Below are positions 15,369-26,303 of a DNA stretch of 64,000 nucleotides, one piece after another. The stretch lies in assembly GCA_027621915.1 (NCBI GenBank), contig JAQCAD010000006.1, positions 40,076-104,075 of the forward strand. The letters are read 5' to 3'. This DNA comes from Pseudomonadota bacterium (GTDB taxonomy: Bacteria > Pseudomonadota > Gammaproteobacteria > Steroidobacterales > Woeseiaceae). The translations under genes were made by a program, and so were the position numbers. Every line of letters begins with the position of its first letter. The stretch's first letter is position 1. The notes under the pieces are model-generated. The model saw only the letters and a list, made by a program, of their open reading frames with translations, made no database searches and was not told the origin of the DNA.

Positions 15369-16396
15369 TTGACCCCTTTTGCTTTCGGCATCTTCCCTGT
15401 CCAGGTACGAGCAGAGATCACTCCTGCACTACGGTTAACAGCCTTGCTGGTCATGCTCGTTTCAAGCACGCGCCAGCAGAGCTCCGCGAAATCGATACCG
15501 GCCACCTTCGCAGCCATGGGCACGAGACTGTGACTGGTCATGCCGGGGACGGTATTAACTTCAAGCAACTGAGGCGCGCCGTCGCTTCCGGTCATGAAAT
15601 CAACCCGACCCCAACCCGTGCAACCCAGTGCAGCGAACGCTGCGACGGCCATATCGCGAAAACGCTGTTCAAGCTCGGGATCATCTGTCCCCGGGCAGTG
15701 GTATCGCGTTTCGTCCGATTCGTATTTCGCACGGTAGTCGTAAAAAACATGCGGAGTCTCGATGCGTATGCTCGAGAGTGCCTGGCCCTGAAGGATGGCA
15801 ACCGTTGACTCAGTGCCGATGACGCAACGCTCAGCGATGGCAGGACCATCGAAAGAAAGGGCGAGATCAACCGCCGCAGGAAGTTCGCTCGGCTCGAATA
15901 TTTTGCTCATGCCAACACTGGAACCCTGCCCCGAAGGTTTGATCACCATCGGAAAGCCGAGCTCATCAGCAGCCAGCTTGCCGTCGCCGGGTGTCCTGAC
16001 AACGACATAGTCCGGCGTATCGAGTCCTGCTGCTTTGAATAGTCGCTTGCTGCGGACTTTGTCCATAGCAAGCGCCGATGCCATCACGCCGCTTCCTGTG
16101 TACGGCATATCAATCCACTGCAATGCACCCTGAAGCGCGCCGTCCTCACCGCCGGGGCCGTGCAGCGCAATCCAGACACGATCAAAACCCTGGCCGGAGA
16201 ACTCGGCAAGACCGCGATTGGCAGGATCCCAGCCATGCGCATCAACTCCTCGCGACCGCAGGGCGTCAAGGACCGCATTGCCGGAATCGAGCGATACCTC
16301 GCGCTCGCAGGAATCACCGCCAAACATAACGGCAACGCGCCCAAACTTTTCAGCGCTGTCGATTTGATTACGCAGATCATTGAGAGAAACGGTCAC
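15362..16396 (-). CDS. ddlB: D-alanine--D-alanine ligase DdlB
   Basis: 344 residues. Joins two D-Ala with ATP in the cytoplasm to supply the dipeptide used by MurF. Family motifs: VMFGGDSCEREVSLDSG near the N-terminus, LHGPGGEDGALQG, the ATP-grasp segment FPMVIKPSGQGSSVGMSK, and GRVDFMTGSDGAPQLLEVN followed by PGMTSHSLVPMAA. The E. coli protein ends shortly after the segment corresponding to CWRVLE. Here a tail of about 27 residues follows and ends KMPKAKGVKC, with AAAAGGGGTC in its DNA. The start is GTG in a GTGA overlap with murB. Confidence 0.96.
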   Translation of the reverse strand: MTVSLNDLRNQIDSAEKFGRVAVMFGGDSCEREVSLDSGNAVLDALRSRGVDAHGWDPANRGLAEFSGQGFDRVWIALHGPGGEDGALQGALQWIDMPYTGSGVMASALAMDKVRSKRLFKAAGLDTPDYVVVRTPGDGKLAADELGFPMVIKPSGQGSSVGMSKIFEPSELPAAVDLALSFDGPAIAERCVIGTESTVAILQGQALSSIRIETPHVFYDYRAKYESDETRYHCPGTDDPELEQRFRDMAVAAFAALGCTGWGRVDFMTGSDGAPQLLEVNTVPGMTSHSLVPMAAKVAGIDFAELCWRVLETSMTSKAVNRSAGVISARTWTGKMPKAKGVKC

Positions 16397-17292
16397 CGGC
16401 TTTCCACCCCAACGACGCGTACTTCAGGAATTAACTCGACCCCGGTTTGATCGGCGACGGTTTGCTGGACATGCCAGATCAGATTTTCGATATCGAGCGC
16501 AGTTGCCTCGCCGAGATTGATAATGAAGTTAGCGTGTTTCTCGGAAACCTCCGCCTCGCCAATTCTGCATCCCTTGAGACCACAGGCTTCGATCAAACGT
16601 GCCGCGTGGTCTCCTGGTGGATTGCGAAATACAGACCCGCAGGAAGGCAATCCAAGTGGTTGCGTGTTTTTCCTGCGCGCCAACATTTCTTTCAGTGTTT
16701 CCATACTCGCGGTGACGCCGCGATCGAAATGGAGTTCGGCCTCAACAAACCACTCCTCTTCGGGCCCGCGTACACTTCGATATGCAATGTCATATTCTTC
16801 CGGAAAGCGCTGTCGAAGCTCACCGAAACGGTCGATCGTGCGGACGCTGCGAATGCGTTCCCAGGTTTCATTTCCGTGGGCACCTGCATTCATCGCAAGA
16901 GCACCACCGAGCAATCCCGGAATGCCGGCGAAAAATTCTGATGGTCCATAGCCCCAGCGAATACATTGTCGCGCCAATTGAGTGCAGGGCACGCTCGCGC
17001 CGGCACGCACGGATCTATCACCGGTTTTTTCCAGTGTCTTGCACAAGCCTGCGGCAGCAATAACAACGCCTTTAATCCCGCCATCCCGAACGAGGAGATT
17101 GCTGCCCAAACCGAACCAGAATATCGGTACGTTGATATTCAGTGAACGCAGATAAAGCGACAGGTCATCGAGGCTTTCGGGCCGAAAGAATATTTCGGCC
17201 GGCCCGCCGGTTCGCCAGGACGTGTGGTTGCTCATTGGCTCGTTAAGGCTGATTCCACCGACCATCGAGGTTGTCTCTTGTGCTGCCATCAT
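16393..17292 (-). CDS. murB: UDP-N-acetylenolpyruvoylglucosamine reductase MurB
   Basis: 299 residues, the shorter MurB form rather than the longer E. coli type. FAD- and NADPH-dependent reduction of enolpyruvyl-UDP-GlcNAc to UDP-MurNAc. Visible motifs are [14 protein letters not shown], the FAD loop [34 protein letters not shown], and the catalytic region [20 protein letters not shown] with the proton-donating Ser. The ATGATG start overlaps the murC stop; the stop overlaps the ddlB GTG. It lies in the murC-murB-ddlB order found when murB is part of the dcw operon. Confidence 0.96.
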   Translation of the reverse strand: MMAAQETTSMVGGISLNEPMSNHTSWRTGGPAEIFFRPESLDDLSLYLRSLNINVPIFWFGLGSNLLVRDGGIKGVVIAAAGLCKTLEKTGDRSVRAGASVPCTQLARQCIRWGYGPSEFFAGIPGLLGGALAMNAGAHGNETWERIRSVRTIDRFGELRQRFPEEYDIAYRSVRGPEEEWFVEAELHFDRGVTASMETLKEMLARRKNTQPLGLPSCGSVFRNPPGDHAARLIEACGLKGCRIGEAEVSEKHANFIINLGEATALDIENLIWHVQQTVADQTGVELIPEVRVVGVESR

Positions 17293-18713
17293 TTCTGCAC
17301 CGACAGTTGTGGCGTTCGATCGAGGAGACCGGGCAACTCCGCAGCGAAGGCACCAATATCACCTGCGCCCATTGTTAGCAGGAGATCGCCGTCCGCCAGC
17401 ACACCTTCAAGGACGGCCGGTAATGCGGCGAGCGTTTCGACGAATACCGGTTCCACGCCGCCACGGGTTCGAACTGCGCGGGCAATGGCACGACCGTCCG
17501 CGCCCGAAATCGGATCTTCGCCTGCGGCATAAACCTCCAGCACCACCAGCACATCAGCGGTAGAGAGGACCGCAGCGAAGTCATCCAGCAGATCACGAGT
17601 TCGGGTGTAACGATGCGGCTGGAAAGCGAGGACAACCCGCTTTCCCGGCCACCCCGCGCGCGCCGCTGACAACGTCGCCGCAATCTCTGTCGGGTGATGG
17701 CCGTAATCATCGACCATCATTACCTTGCCCTTTCGCGTGCGGATGTCCCCGAGATTCTGGAAGCGACGATCAATGCCCTCAAACTTCTCAAGCGCTGCCA
17801 CAACTGCCTGATCACTGATTTGCAGCTCGCCGGCAACCGCGATAGTAGCCAGCGCGTTTCGCACGTTGTGCATACCGGGTAGCCGTAAATCGACATGCAG
17901 CAAATCGTCCCGGCCGGTGCGGTGAACATCGAAAGACGCGGTACCGCCCGAAAACTTGATGTTGTCAGCTCGGACATCAGCATCGTTGTCGACGCCGTAA
18001 GTCAATATCGACCTGCCGACCTCGCTCAGGATTTCATTGACACCAGGATCATCTGTACACAGTACAGCCAGGCCATAAAACGGCAGGTTGTGCAAAAAAT
18101 CGATAAATCCCTGTCGCAATTTTCCAATATCGCCATCGTAAGTTGACATGTGATCGGCATCGATATTGGTCACGATCGCCAGCATCGGTTTAAGATGCAC
18201 GAAAGACGCGTCGCTCTCATCTGCCTCGGCAACCAGGTATTCGCCTTGACCGAGCCGGGCGTTGGTATCAGCACTTTTCAGGCGGCCACCGATGACAAAT
18301 GTCGGATCGAGACCTCCTTCGGCCAGTACGCTGGCAACGAGACTGGTTGTGGTTGTCTTTCCGTGAGTCCCCGCAACTGCGATCGAGTAGCGGAAACGCA
18401 TTAGCTCTGCGAGCATTTCCGCTCGGGGCACAACCGGCAGCAGAGCCTCTCTCGCGGCAGCAACTTCGGGATTCGATTCGTCAACGGCACTTGAAACTAC
18501 AACCGCGTTGGCATTTTGAATGTTCGATGCGTCATGACCGATAAATACGGTTGCGCCCTGGCCTTCCAGCCGTCGAACCTGTGCATTCTTTCTTAGATCC
18601 GACCCCTGTACCTCATAGCCGAGACTCAGCATCACCTCAGCGATACCGGACATGCCCGCGCCGCCTATACCGACAAAATGCACACGATTTATACGTCGCA
18701 TCCGTTTGATCAC
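17289..18713 (-). CDS. murC: UDP-N-acetylmuramate--L-alanine ligase MurC
   Basis: 474 residues from the chosen start. Adds the first stem-peptide residue, L-Ala, to UDP-MurNAc using ATP. The N-terminal nucleotide loop is [18 protein letters not shown], the P-loop [19 protein letters not shown], and later [15 protein letters not shown] is typical of MurC. I chose the GTG at 18713 because it forms a GTGA overlap with the murG stop, as at neighbouring junctions, with GGGGG eight bases upstream. An in-frame ATG at 18731 would add six residues. Very secure identification. Confidence 0.96.
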   Translation of the reverse strand: MIKRMRRINRVHFVGIGGAGMSGIAEVMLSLGYEVQGSDLRKNAQVRRLEGQGATVFIGHDASNIQNANAVVVSSAVDESNPEVAAAREALLPVVPRAEMLAELMRFRYSIAVAGTHGKTTTTSLVASVLAEGGLDPTFVIGGRLKSADTNARLGQGEYLVAEADESDASFVHLKPMLAIVTNIDADHMSTYDGDIGKLRQGFIDFLHNLPFYGLAVLCTDDPGVNEILSEVGRSILTYGVDNDADVRADNIKFSGGTASFDVHRTGRDDLLHVDLRLPGMHNVRNALATIAVAGELQISDQAVVAALEKFEGIDRRFQNLGDIRTRKGKVMMVDDYGHHPTEIAATLSAARAGWPGKRVVLAFQPHRYTRTRDLLDDFAAVLSTADVLVVLEVYAAGEDPISGADGRAIARAVRTRGGVEPVFVETLAALPAVLEGVLADGDLLLTMGAGDIGAFAAELPGLLDRTPQLSVQK

Positions 18714-19798
18714 GAAACTACCCCCGCGCATTCGAGGCAGACACGCGTAATTCGGTTAAGCGCATCGGGACGCGCAAGCGATCGTGATTTGCGGGAGCGA
18801 TCCAGAAGTTCAGCGCGGTTCGCGAGCCAGATCCTCAAGAGCCGTGCCAGCGACTCATCGTTAAGATCGCTTTGCTGCACAACTGTCGCAGCGCCGGCAT
18901 CAGCCATTGGCCTGGCATTCGCGGTTTGGTGGTCATCGACGGCGGAAGGAAACGGTACGAAAATGGCCGGCAAACCAACAGCAGACAACTCAGCAACTGT
19001 CAGCGCGCCCGCCCGGCAAATAACAAGATCAGCCCAGGCGTAAGCCTCGGCCATGTCTTCAATATAAGGCGAAAGCTCCGCATCAATGTTGTGGTCGGCA
19101 TATGCGGTGCGTGCCTCGTTCAGGGTTCGATCTCCGGTTTGGTGGCGAACCACGGGACGGATGTCATCCGACAACAGCGCCAGAGCTGCCGGCACAATCT
19201 GGTTCAGTGCCAGCGCACCCAGGCTGCCGCCCAGAATCAATAAGTGAATCGGACCCTCCCTGCCGGCCAGGCGGGTGCCTGGCTCATCAATTGAAGCAAT
19301 GTCGGCCCGAACCGGGTTGCCGACTGTTTCAGCATTTGTTTTGGCGTTAAAACTGCCCGGGAAGGCCTGCAGCACAACCCGGGCAAGACGCGCCAGAAGA
19401 CGGTTAGTTAAGCCTGATATGGCATTTTGTTCATGGATGACGAGCGGCCGCCGTGTCAGCCAGGCGGCAAGCCCGCCAGGGCCACTGACGAAGCCGCCCA
19501 TGCCGAGGACCGCTGCCGGGCGATGTTTCCACATGACGTAAAGAGACTGTGACAGCGCAAAAATCAACTTGAATGGGGCCAGTACCAACGCGGCCGGTCC
19601 TTTACCCCGCAGGCCACTCACAGCAACCCATTCGATTGGAATCCCGGCCGCCGGCACGACGCGTGATTCAATGCCACGGTGAGTGCCCAGCCAGACAATT
19701 TCCTGGGATTCCCGCTGCAACGCTCTTGCTACAGCCAGCGCAGGATAAACGTGCCCGCCTGTGCCGCCCGCGAGGATCATGATTGGTCGGGGCGTCAT
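18710..19798 (-). CDS. murG: Undecaprenyl-PP-MurNAc-pentapeptide GlcNAc transferase MurG
   Basis: 362 residues, matching the family length of about 355. A GT28 enzyme at the inner face of the membrane that converts lipid I to lipid II. The G loop [18 protein letters not shown] at the N-terminus is diagnostic. [12 protein letters not shown] and [15 protein letters not shown] follow, and the donor-binding domain has [15 protein letters not shown] and [16 protein letters not shown]. The ATG at 19798 overlaps the ftsW stop as ATGA. The frame stays open upstream to 20086, but that part lies inside ftsW and has no family resemblance. Confidence 0.97.
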   Translation of the reverse strand: MTPRPIMILAGGTGGHVYPALAVARALQRESQEIVWLGTHRGIESRVVPAAGIPIEWVAVSGLRGKGPAALVLAPFKLIFALSQSLYVMWKHRPAAVLGMGGFVSGPGGLAAWLTRRPLVIHEQNAISGLTNRLLARLARVVLQAFPGSFNAKTNAETVGNPVRADIASIDEPGTRLAGREGPIHLLILGGSLGALALNQIVPAALALLSDDIRPVVRHQTGDRTLNEARTAYADHNIDAELSPYIEDMAEAYAWADLVICRAGALTVAELSAVGLPAIFVPFPSAVDDHQTANARPMADAGAATVVQQSDLNDESLARLLRIWLANRAELLDRSRKSRSLARPDALNRITRVCLECAGVVS

Positions 19799-20988
19799 CG
19801 ATCGCTGCTCCGCGCCGTACCGCGCCGATTCGCCGGCCGAGAATCTGATTGCAGTTCGTGATGGATACGAAACAGGATGCCAATACTGATTAGCGCAACG
19901 ATCATGCTTGAGCGCCCATAACTGACTAGCGGCAATGTCAGTCCTTTCGTCGGCAGCAAACCCATGTTCACGCCGAGATTTATGAACGCCTGCAAACCCA
20001 GCCAGGTGCCAATGCCAATCGCCAGGTAGGCCTCGAAAAATCGATCGGTATTTGCAGCCCGCATACCGATCCGAAAAATACGCCATAGCAGCGCGGCGAA
20101 CAGCGAGATAAGCAAGAGCGAACCCATCAGGCCAAATTCTTCGGCAAACACGGCAAAGACAAAGTCGGTGTGTGCGTCCGGCAAATAAAACAGTTTTTGA
20201 ACGCCGTCACCAAGGCCCACGCCGAACCACTCACCACGACCGATCGCGATCAGTGACTGTGTCAACTGGAATCCTGAGTCGAACGGATCCGCCCACGGAT
20301 CCATGAAACCTGTCAGGCGCTCCAGGCGATACTCTTTGGTTACGACCAGCAGTATCGCCGCGACGACGGCGAGCCCGGCGAATACGGAGAAATCACGGAA
20401 TCGGGCGCCTGCCACGAACATCATCGCGAAAGCGGTGGCGACAAGTACAATCGCAGCACCAAGGTCCGGCTCCAACAGCAACAAGGAACTTGCCAGCACC
20501 AGCACAACGATGGGCTTCAGGAACCCGGCGAACTGCTCACGAATTGATTTGTTTTGCCGCACGAGATACCCGGCAAGATAAATCATCAGGCAAAGTCGAG
20601 CCGGTTCCGACGCTTGCAGATTCAGTACGCCTAGCCTGATCCATCGGGTACTCCCGTTCGCCGAGTAACCGACTCCCGGAACCAACACGACTACCAGCAA
20701 CCCAAATGCAACAAGCAATGTCAATGGACCGATATTTGCCCAGAAGCGGATAGGTATGAACAGACAGGCAAATCCGGCGGCGCCACCGATCAAGGCCGCG
20801 ACCGCCTGTCGACTGACGTAAAAAAACGGATCATCCGTTGTATTGTCACTGATAGAAATCGAAGCCGAAGCGAGTATGACCAGCCCGCCGAACAATAACG
20901 TTGTAACGATCGCAAGCAGGACCGGATCCAGCCTGATCGGCGTCTTCAGCTGCACCGGAAAAGGCATCGTTGCACTTTCAATGTTCAT
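19795..20988 (-). CDS. ftsW: Septal peptidoglycan polymerase FtsW (SEDS family)
   Basis: 397 residues with about ten membrane helices. A SEDS glycosyltransferase that polymerises lipid II together with FtsI at the septum. Family blocks: NGSTRWIRLGVLNLQASEPARL, EPDLGAAIVLVATAFAMMF, a long periplasmic loop with GFQLTQSLIAIGRGEWFG, then AVFAEEFGLMGSLLL and GLTLPLVSYGRSSMI near the C-terminus. The ATG overlaps the murD stop as ATGA and the stop overlaps murG. The SYGRSS in place of the commoner SYGGSS is a small variation. Confidence 0.96.
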   Translation of the reverse strand: MNIESATMPFPVQLKTPIRLDPVLLAIVTTLLFGGLVILASASISISDNTTDDPFFYVSRQAVAALIGGAAGFACLFIPIRFWANIGPLTLLVAFGLLVVVLVPGVGYSANGSTRWIRLGVLNLQASEPARLCLMIYLAGYLVRQNKSIREQFAGFLKPIVVLVLASSLLLLEPDLGAAIVLVATAFAMMFVAGARFRDFSVFAGLAVVAAILLVVTKEYRLERLTGFMDPWADPFDSGFQLTQSLIAIGRGEWFGVGLGDGVQKLFYLPDAHTDFVFAVFAEEFGLMGSLLLISLFAALLWRIFRIGMRAANTDRFFEAYLAIGIGTWLGLQAFINLGVNMGLLPTKGLTLPLVSYGRSSMIVALISIGILFRIHHELQSDSRPANRRGTARSSDR

Positions 20989-22340
20989 CGCAACAATGCT
21001 CCCACGGCTTTACAAAAAGCGTCGCCCCTGGCCTGATAATTTGCAAACTGATCAAAGCTGGCGCAGGCAGGCGCAAGCAATACGGTATCTCCTGCGCCTG
21101 CCAGAGAAGCTGCGCGTGCGACAGCCGTGTTCATGTCTTTTGCGTGTTCAGTAGAAATCAAACCGGCAAAAGCCTTCTCCAATTTCAGCGCATCTTCGCC
21201 TATTAGCACCGCGGCCTTGACGCGACCACAAGTTGCGGCTGCCAGTCTGTCGAAATCTCCGCCTTTGCCCTGGCCTCCTGCGATCAGCACCACCAGACCA
21301 TTGACGGACTCGACAGACGCGATAGCCGCACCGACGTTGGTCGCTTTGGAATCATTAATGAACTGGACGTCATCAACCCGGCCTGCCGGTTGCATCCGAT
21401 GCGGCAAGCCGGGAAATTCATTCAATACCTGGAGCATCGATGACAGGTCGAAACCAATCAGTTCACCTGTGGCAAGCGCGGCCAGCGCATTCACCTGGTT
21501 ATGGGTGCCAACCATGGCAATGTCAGCGACTGACAGAAGGAGCTGACGGCCGCGCGCCAGGAAAAGCTCTCCGTTATCCTCGAGCACGCCAAATTGCCCT
21601 TCTTCAGGCTCATCCAGACCAAAGCTCACACGATGAATTCCTGCCGGCAAGTGCTCGTCGATTTCATCATCGGCGCGATTGACGACTGCCGCTTCTGCCT
21701 GATCGAAGATCCGGTACTTGGCCTGGCGATATTCTTCCTCGCTTGCGTGCCAGTCGAGATGATCCGGCGAGATATTAAGAAGAACAGCAACTTTGGCTGG
21801 AAGATGCTTTGTCCGGCACAACTGGAAGCTCGACAATTCGAGGAAATAGAAGTCCGGTTCGTCCTCGATCAGCAAATCGAGGGCTGGCGTACCAAGGTTT
21901 GCGCCGGCGAGCCCTTTCATGCCTGCCGCCCTGCACATCAGGTACAACAAAGTAGTGACAGTGCTCTTGCCGTTGGAACCGGTTACAGCAACGATTGGTG
22001 CAGTCGCTTCCTGAACAAATAATTCAATATCACTAACGACTTCAACGCCCGCATTTCGCGCGGCTCTCAGGAAAGCGTCTGAATCCTGAATACCGGGAGA
22101 AACGACAATTCGTGATGTATTTTTCAAAAATCTCTTGGGTATTTTTCCAACTACTGTTTCTGCATCAATGCAAATTTCTTTTAGGTCATTGATGCCGGGC
22201 GGCTCCGCGCGATTATCGACATAACGTGCCGGAATTCCCTTTCGCACAAGGTAACGCGCCACAGATAGCCCGGTAGATCCCAATCCGTAAACGAGATCCA
22301 TTTCGGCTAGTGGCGATCTGCTTTTTGCTGCCGCGCTCAT
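20985..22340 (-). CDS. murD: UDP-MurNAc-L-alanine--D-glutamate ligase MurD
   Basis: 451 residues. Adds D-Glu to UDP-MurNAc-Ala with ATP. Visible family features are [14 protein letters not shown] near the N-terminus, the P-loop [42 protein letters not shown] with the metal-binding His, [17 protein letters not shown], and the C-terminal [20 protein letters not shown]. The start overlaps the mraY stop as ATGA. All active-site blocks are intact. Confidence 0.97.
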   Translation of the reverse strand: MSAAAKSRSPLAEMDLVYGLGSTGLSVARYLVRKGIPARYVDNRAEPPGINDLKEICIDAETVVGKIPKRFLKNTSRIVVSPGIQDSDAFLRAARNAGVEVVSDIELFVQEATAPIVAVTGSNGKSTVTTLLYLMCRAAGMKGLAGANLGTPALDLLIEDEPDFYFLELSSFQLCRTKHLPAKVAVLLNISPDHLDWHASEEEYRQAKYRIFDQAEAAVVNRADDEIDEHLPAGIHRVSFGLDEPEEGQFGVLEDNGELFLARGRQLLLSVADIAMVGTHNQVNALAALATGELIGFDLSSMLQVLNEFPGLPHRMQPAGRVDDVQFINDSKATNVGAAIASVESVNGLVVLIAGGQGKGGDFDRLAAATCGRVKAAVLIGEDALKLEKAFAGLISTEHAKDMNTAVARAASLAGAGDTVLLAPACASFDQFANYQARGDAFCKAVGALLR

Positions 22341-23422
22341 CGTATTTTCAGACTCGCCAAACCAACCAGAACGAGAATTACGGTAATAATCCAGAAGCGC
22401 ACGATCACTTTCGGCTCTGCCCAGCCCTTTAGCTCAAAATGGTGATGTAGCGGCGCCATTCGAAAAACGCGTTTGCCGGTCAATTTAAAGGACGCCACCT
22501 GAATAATGACTGACACTGTTTCGACGACGAAAACTCCGCCCATGATTGCAAGCACGATTTCCTGTCGAACGACGACCGCTACAACACCCAGAGCTGCACC
22601 AAGCGAAAGTGCACCTATATCGCCCATGAACACCTGTGCGGGGTATGTGTTAAACCAGAGAAATCCGAGTCCGGCGCCGGCCATGGCCGCACAGAACACG
22701 AGGACTTCTCCGGTACCCGCAACGTAGGGAATACCCAGATATTCAGAGAAATTTGTATTGCCGGTCACATAAGCGAAGACGCCGAGTGCGCCGCCAACAA
22801 GCACCGTTGGCATTATGGCCAGACCGTCAAGTCCGTCCGTCAGGTTGACCGCGTTTGAAAAACCGACAATAAAAAGAAAAGTAACGACGATCTGAAACAT
22901 GCCGAGCGGCACCCACAGATCCTTGAAATAGGGAATCAATAATGAATTGCTTATCTCGTCTGTCGCCATCATGTACAACGAGACTGCCGCGATGATCGCA
23001 GCCGTTGACTGCCAAAACAGTTTTTGTTTTGCCGACATGCCGGCAGGGTTCTGCAGAATCAGTTTTTTGTAATCGTCGACGTAACCAATTACACCGAATG
23101 CCAGTGTCACAAACAGGACAATCCAAATGTAACGATTCTCGAGATCAGCCCACAGTACGGTACTGACAACAATCGCTGTCAAAATTAGCGCACCGCCCAT
23201 TGTCGGCGTACCAGCTTTCAGCAGATGCGTGTTTGGACCGTCGGCGCGGACGGGCTGGCCGGCCGCCTGGTTCATACTGAGGCGGGAAATCATTTTCGGC
23301 CCAATAATGAACGACAGAACCAATGCGGTCAGCGCTCCGAGAATTGCGCGCATCGTCAGGTAACTAAAAACGTTAAAACCGGTTTCGAACTGCGCCAGAT
23401 ACTCGGTGAGATAGAAAAGCAT
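22337..23422 (-). CDS. mraY: Phospho-N-acetylmuramoyl-pentapeptide transferase MraY
   Basis: 361 residues, ten predicted membrane helices. Transfers phospho-MurNAc-pentapeptide to undecaprenyl phosphate, making lipid I. Diagnostic blocks: [20 protein letters not shown] with the catalytic Asp pair, [28 protein letters not shown], and [13 protein letters not shown] near the C-terminus. The start is two bases after the murF stop; the stop overlaps the murD ATG. Confidence 0.98.
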   Translation of the reverse strand: MLFYLTEYLAQFETGFNVFSYLTMRAILGALTALVLSFIIGPKMISRLSMNQAAGQPVRADGPNTHLLKAGTPTMGGALILTAIVVSTVLWADLENRYIWIVLFVTLAFGVIGYVDDYKKLILQNPAGMSAKQKLFWQSTAAIIAAVSLYMMATDEISNSLLIPYFKDLWVPLGMFQIVVTFLFIVGFSNAVNLTDGLDGLAIMPTVLVGGALGVFAYVTGNTNFSEYLGIPYVAGTGEVLVFCAAMAGAGLGFLWFNTYPAQVFMGDIGALSLGAALGVVAVVVRQEIVLAIMGGVFVVETVSVIIQVASFKLTGKRVFRMAPLHHHFELKGWAEPKVIVRFWIITVILVLVGLASLKIR

Positions 23423-23424
23423 CG

Positions 23425-24789
23425 TCAGGCGCTCCCCACCTTGTCGATCTTGCCGGTCAATGCGTCAACGACGCGCTCCATACCCATCGAACGCGACCCC
23501 TTAACCAGCACGACATCACCCTGGCCGATCGATTTCCGGAGCTCGCCTATCAGTTCGTCGATGGACGGAATCCAGCGGCCGTTTTCTCCAAACGCCTCGA
23601 CAGTATTTTTTGACAAAGGTCCGGTCGCCAGCAGGTTGTTAACGCCAGCCTCCCTGACGACCCAGCCGGTATGGGCGTGAAGCAATTTGCCGTCACTGCC
23701 AAGCTCTGCCATGTCGCCCAGTACTAACCAGCTGGTGCCGGTTTGCGATGCGAGGAACTCGGCTGCTGCCTGCACGCTTACCGGATTTGCGTTGTAGCTA
23801 TCGTCGAAAAGAACCGCGCCGCTGGCGCTTCGCACGGGTTGCAATCGACCACCAAATGGCTGCACGGCCTCCAGACCCCTCCTGATTTGCTCGTCGGAAA
23901 TTCCAAGTACTCGTGCAATTGCGGCGGCCGCACAGGCATTCAAGACGTTATGCTTGCCCTGTAGTGACAGAGCGACTGAAAACTGGCTTTCTGACAAATG
24001 CAATGTAAAGTCAGATCCTTTGTCAGTAGCCTTGATTCCGCTTGCCCGCACGTCTGCTTCGGCCCTTAGTCCGAAACTGATGACGCCCGATTTACCTGCC
24101 AGCGACTTCCAGTATTCGAAATAGTCATCATCCGCATTCAGTACTGCGTAATCCGGTTTGTGCGCGCCAGTCAGTATTTCGCCTTTCGCATGGGCAACGC
24201 CCTCGACGGAACCGAATCCTTCCAGGTGCGCGGGAGCCGCATTGGTAATCGCGACGATTCGTGGCGACGCCAGCGACGCGAGATATGCGATTTCGCCCGG
24301 GTGATTAGCACCCATCTCGATTACTGCATAACGATGGCTCTCCGCCATGCGTAGAAGCATCAACGGTAGCCCGATCTCGTTGTTCAGATTTCCATGTGTG
24401 GCCAGCGTCTTGTCGGACAACGACAGACAGCTGGCGATCAGCTCTTTCAGTGTTGTCTTGCCGTTACTTCCGGTTATTCCTACTACTGTCGCAGGCATCT
24501 GTTGTCGCCACCGTGCAGCGAGCTCACCTAGCGCAGCCAAAGTATCGTCAACGACAATCGTCGGCAGTTTTGTCTCGATGTGCCGCGGCACAACGGCAGC
24601 GGCAGCTCTGCGCTTTGCCGCTTCTCGAAGAAAATTCGTGCCGTCGAAATTCGGTCCCTGCAGCGCGATGAATAATTCACCCGACTGCAGTGAACGCGTA
24701 TCCGTACTGACGCCGCGAAAATTCAGATCGCTGCCGTACAGAGTGCCACGCATCGATTCGGCAGCGTATGAAAGCGTACCAGACATCAT
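23425..24789 (-). CDS. murF: UDP-MurNAc-tripeptide--D-Ala-D-Ala ligase MurF
   Basis: 454 residues from the chosen ATG. Adds the D-Ala-D-Ala made by DdlB to the UDP-MurNAc tripeptide. Features are [20 protein letters not shown], the P-loop [50 protein letters not shown], and [14 protein letters not shown]. The chosen start is the first of two adjacent ATGs and forms an ATGA overlap with the murE stop; AAAGGA immediately before favours the second by spacing. Frame continues upstream to 24828 inside murE without family similarity. Confidence 0.96.
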   Translation of the reverse strand: MMSGTLSYAAESMRGTLYGSDLNFRGVSTDTRSLQSGELFIALQGPNFDGTNFLREAAKRRAAAAVVPRHIETKLPTIVVDDTLAALGELAARWRQQMPATVVGITGSNGKTTLKELIASCLSLSDKTLATHGNLNNEIGLPLMLLRMAESHRYAVIEMGANHPGEIAYLASLASPRIVAITNAAPAHLEGFGSVEGVAHAKGEILTGAHKPDYAVLNADDDYFEYWKSLAGKSGVISFGLRAEADVRASGIKATDKGSDFTLHLSESQFSVALSLQGKHNVLNACAAAAIARVLGISDEQIRRGLEAVQPFGGRLQPVRSASGAVLFDDSYNANPVSVQAAAEFLASQTGTSWLVLGDMAELGSDGKLLHAHTGWVVREAGVNNLLATGPLSKNTVEAFGENGRWIPSIDELIGELRKSIGQGDVVLVKGSRSMGMERVVDALTGKIDKVGSA

Positions 24790-26303
24790 TTCCTTTCCGC
24801 GCCTGCCTGGTCGCGAGCAACAAGGCACTTCGCCGAAACATCGACGTCAGAGAATTGAAGCCTTTCGGCGCCTATGACCTGGTAATCCTCGTGCCCTTTT
24901 CCGGCAACAAGTATCGTGTCTGTAAAACCGGCATTTGAAATTGCATACGCGATCGCATCGCGACGGTCCACGATCGCGATCGCGCTGCTACTCATGCCTT
25001 CGAGGACGTCAGCAACAATCCGATCGGGATCTTCGGTACGGGGATTATCGCTTGTCACCACGGGACAATCCGAAAGTTGCTCTGCAATTTTTCCCATCAT
25101 TGATCGTTTGCCCCGATCACGATCGCCGCCGCACCCGAAAACACACCACAGCTTTCCCCGGCAGTGTCCGCGAAGCGCCCTTAGCGCTGCTTCCAGGCTT
25201 GCCGGAGTATGGGAGTAGTCAACGTAAACGGCCGGCAGAACATTTTTTGTCGGCGCCAGAACGGGCTGCATTCTGCCAGGTGGTGCCGACACTTTCCCCA
25301 ACGTATTACAGGCTTTATCAAGTGACACGTCGTGGCACAGTAATAGCGCAAGGACCTGCACTGCATTGGCGACGTTGAAATCACCAATCAGAGGCAACGA
25401 CAAGTCTGCCGATCCCCAGGAACTGGCAACTGAAATGTTCAGGCCAGATGGGGTCGCCACAAGATCTCGCACGAAAACATGCGGGCGCCCATCGACAATC
25501 CGGTCAACCTGAGTTGACACAGTAATAACATTGGCACCGCAGAGATCGGCAAGCTCAGCACCGAACTCAGTATCGAGACTGACTATTCGATTTCGAACGT
25601 CATAATCAAGGAAGAGACTGGATTTGGATTCGAAGTACGCCCGCATGGATCCGTGATAATCGATGTGATCGCGACTCAGATTCGTAAAAATTGCGGAATT
25701 GAAGTGCACGCCGCCAACGCGCCTTTGGTCCAGCGCATGCGAAGAAACTTCGAGTGCAGCGTGTCTCGCACCCTGATCACGAAAAGCAGCAAGTGTTTCG
25801 TGAATCTCAATACACGGCGGCGTTGTCATTATTCCACTATCATCGGCACCGGCAAACCCGCTTCCGAGCGTTCCGATGTACCCGCATTTTTGATTCAGAA
25901 GATCCATGCATTGTCGAATCAGATAAGCGACCGTCGTCTTTCCGTTGGTGCCGGTAACGCCGGTTACCTGAATATGTTTTGACGGTGAATCGAACCAGCG
26001 GTTTGCAACTTCGCCCAAGTGACCTTCCAGATCTGGCACAGGGATCATCGGTACAGCCGCTTCGATAGAATTTCCTGTGGACGAATCAAAAACGACCGCA
26101 GAAACATTTGCCTGGATCGCCTGTTGCAGATAGGCGAGTCCATGCGACGTAGCTCCCTGACAGGCAAAAAACACATAGCCTGGTTTCAACTTTCGGCTGT
26201 CATCGGCAATGCCAGTCACTGGCAGATCGGGTGCAGCCGCAATACCCTGCAGCAATTGAGCAAGGGTGGTTGTCGGGGCGATAAGTTCCGCCGGCATACT
26301 CAT
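24786..26303 (-). CDS. murE: UDP-MurNAc-dipeptide--meso-diaminopimelate ligase MurE
   Basis: 505 residues. Adds the third stem residue. The DNPR motif in TSDNPRTEDPDRIV is the meso-DAP-selecting signature, as expected for a Gram-negative cell wall. Other blocks are ADDSRKLKPGYVFFACQG, the P-loop VTGVTGTNGKTTVAYLIRQ, EVSSHALDQRRVGGVHF, LSRDHIDYHGSMRAYFESK, and VDYSHTPASLEAALRAL. The start overlaps the ftsI stop as ATGA. No missing residues noticed. Confidence 0.97.
   Translation of the reverse strand: MSMPAELIAPTTTLAQLLQGIAAAPDLPVTGIADDSRKLKPGYVFFACQGATSHGLAYLQQAIQANVSAVVFDSSTGNSIEAAVPMIPVPDLEGHLGEVANRWFDSPSKHIQVTGVTGTNGKTTVAYLIRQCMDLLNQKCGYIGTLGSGFAGADDSGIMTTPPCIEIHETLAAFRDQGARHAALEVSSHALDQRRVGGVHFNSAIFTNLSRDHIDYHGSMRAYFESKSSLFLDYDVRNRIVSLDTEFGAELADLCGANVITVSTQVDRIVDGRPHVFVRDLVATPSGLNISVASSWGSADLSLPLIGDFNVANAVQVLALLLCHDVSLDKACNTLGKVSAPPGRMQPVLAPTKNVLPAVYVDYSHTPASLEAALRALRGHCRGKLWCVFGCGGDRDRGKRSMMGKIAEQLSDCPVVTSDNPRTEDPDRIVADVLEGMSSSAIAIVDRRDAIAYAISNAGFTDTILVAGKGHEDYQVIGAERLQFSDVDVSAKCLVARDQAGAERK

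Noticed and set aside
19799..20086. N-terminal extension of murG into ftsW
   Set aside because: The ATG at 19798 forms an ATGA overlap and begins exactly at the conserved MurG N-terminus; the extension has no similarity to the family.
24969..24985. Clustered GATCGCGATCGCG palindromes within murE
   Set aside because: They fall in conserved coding sequence and are explained by codons; no array or spacing pattern.
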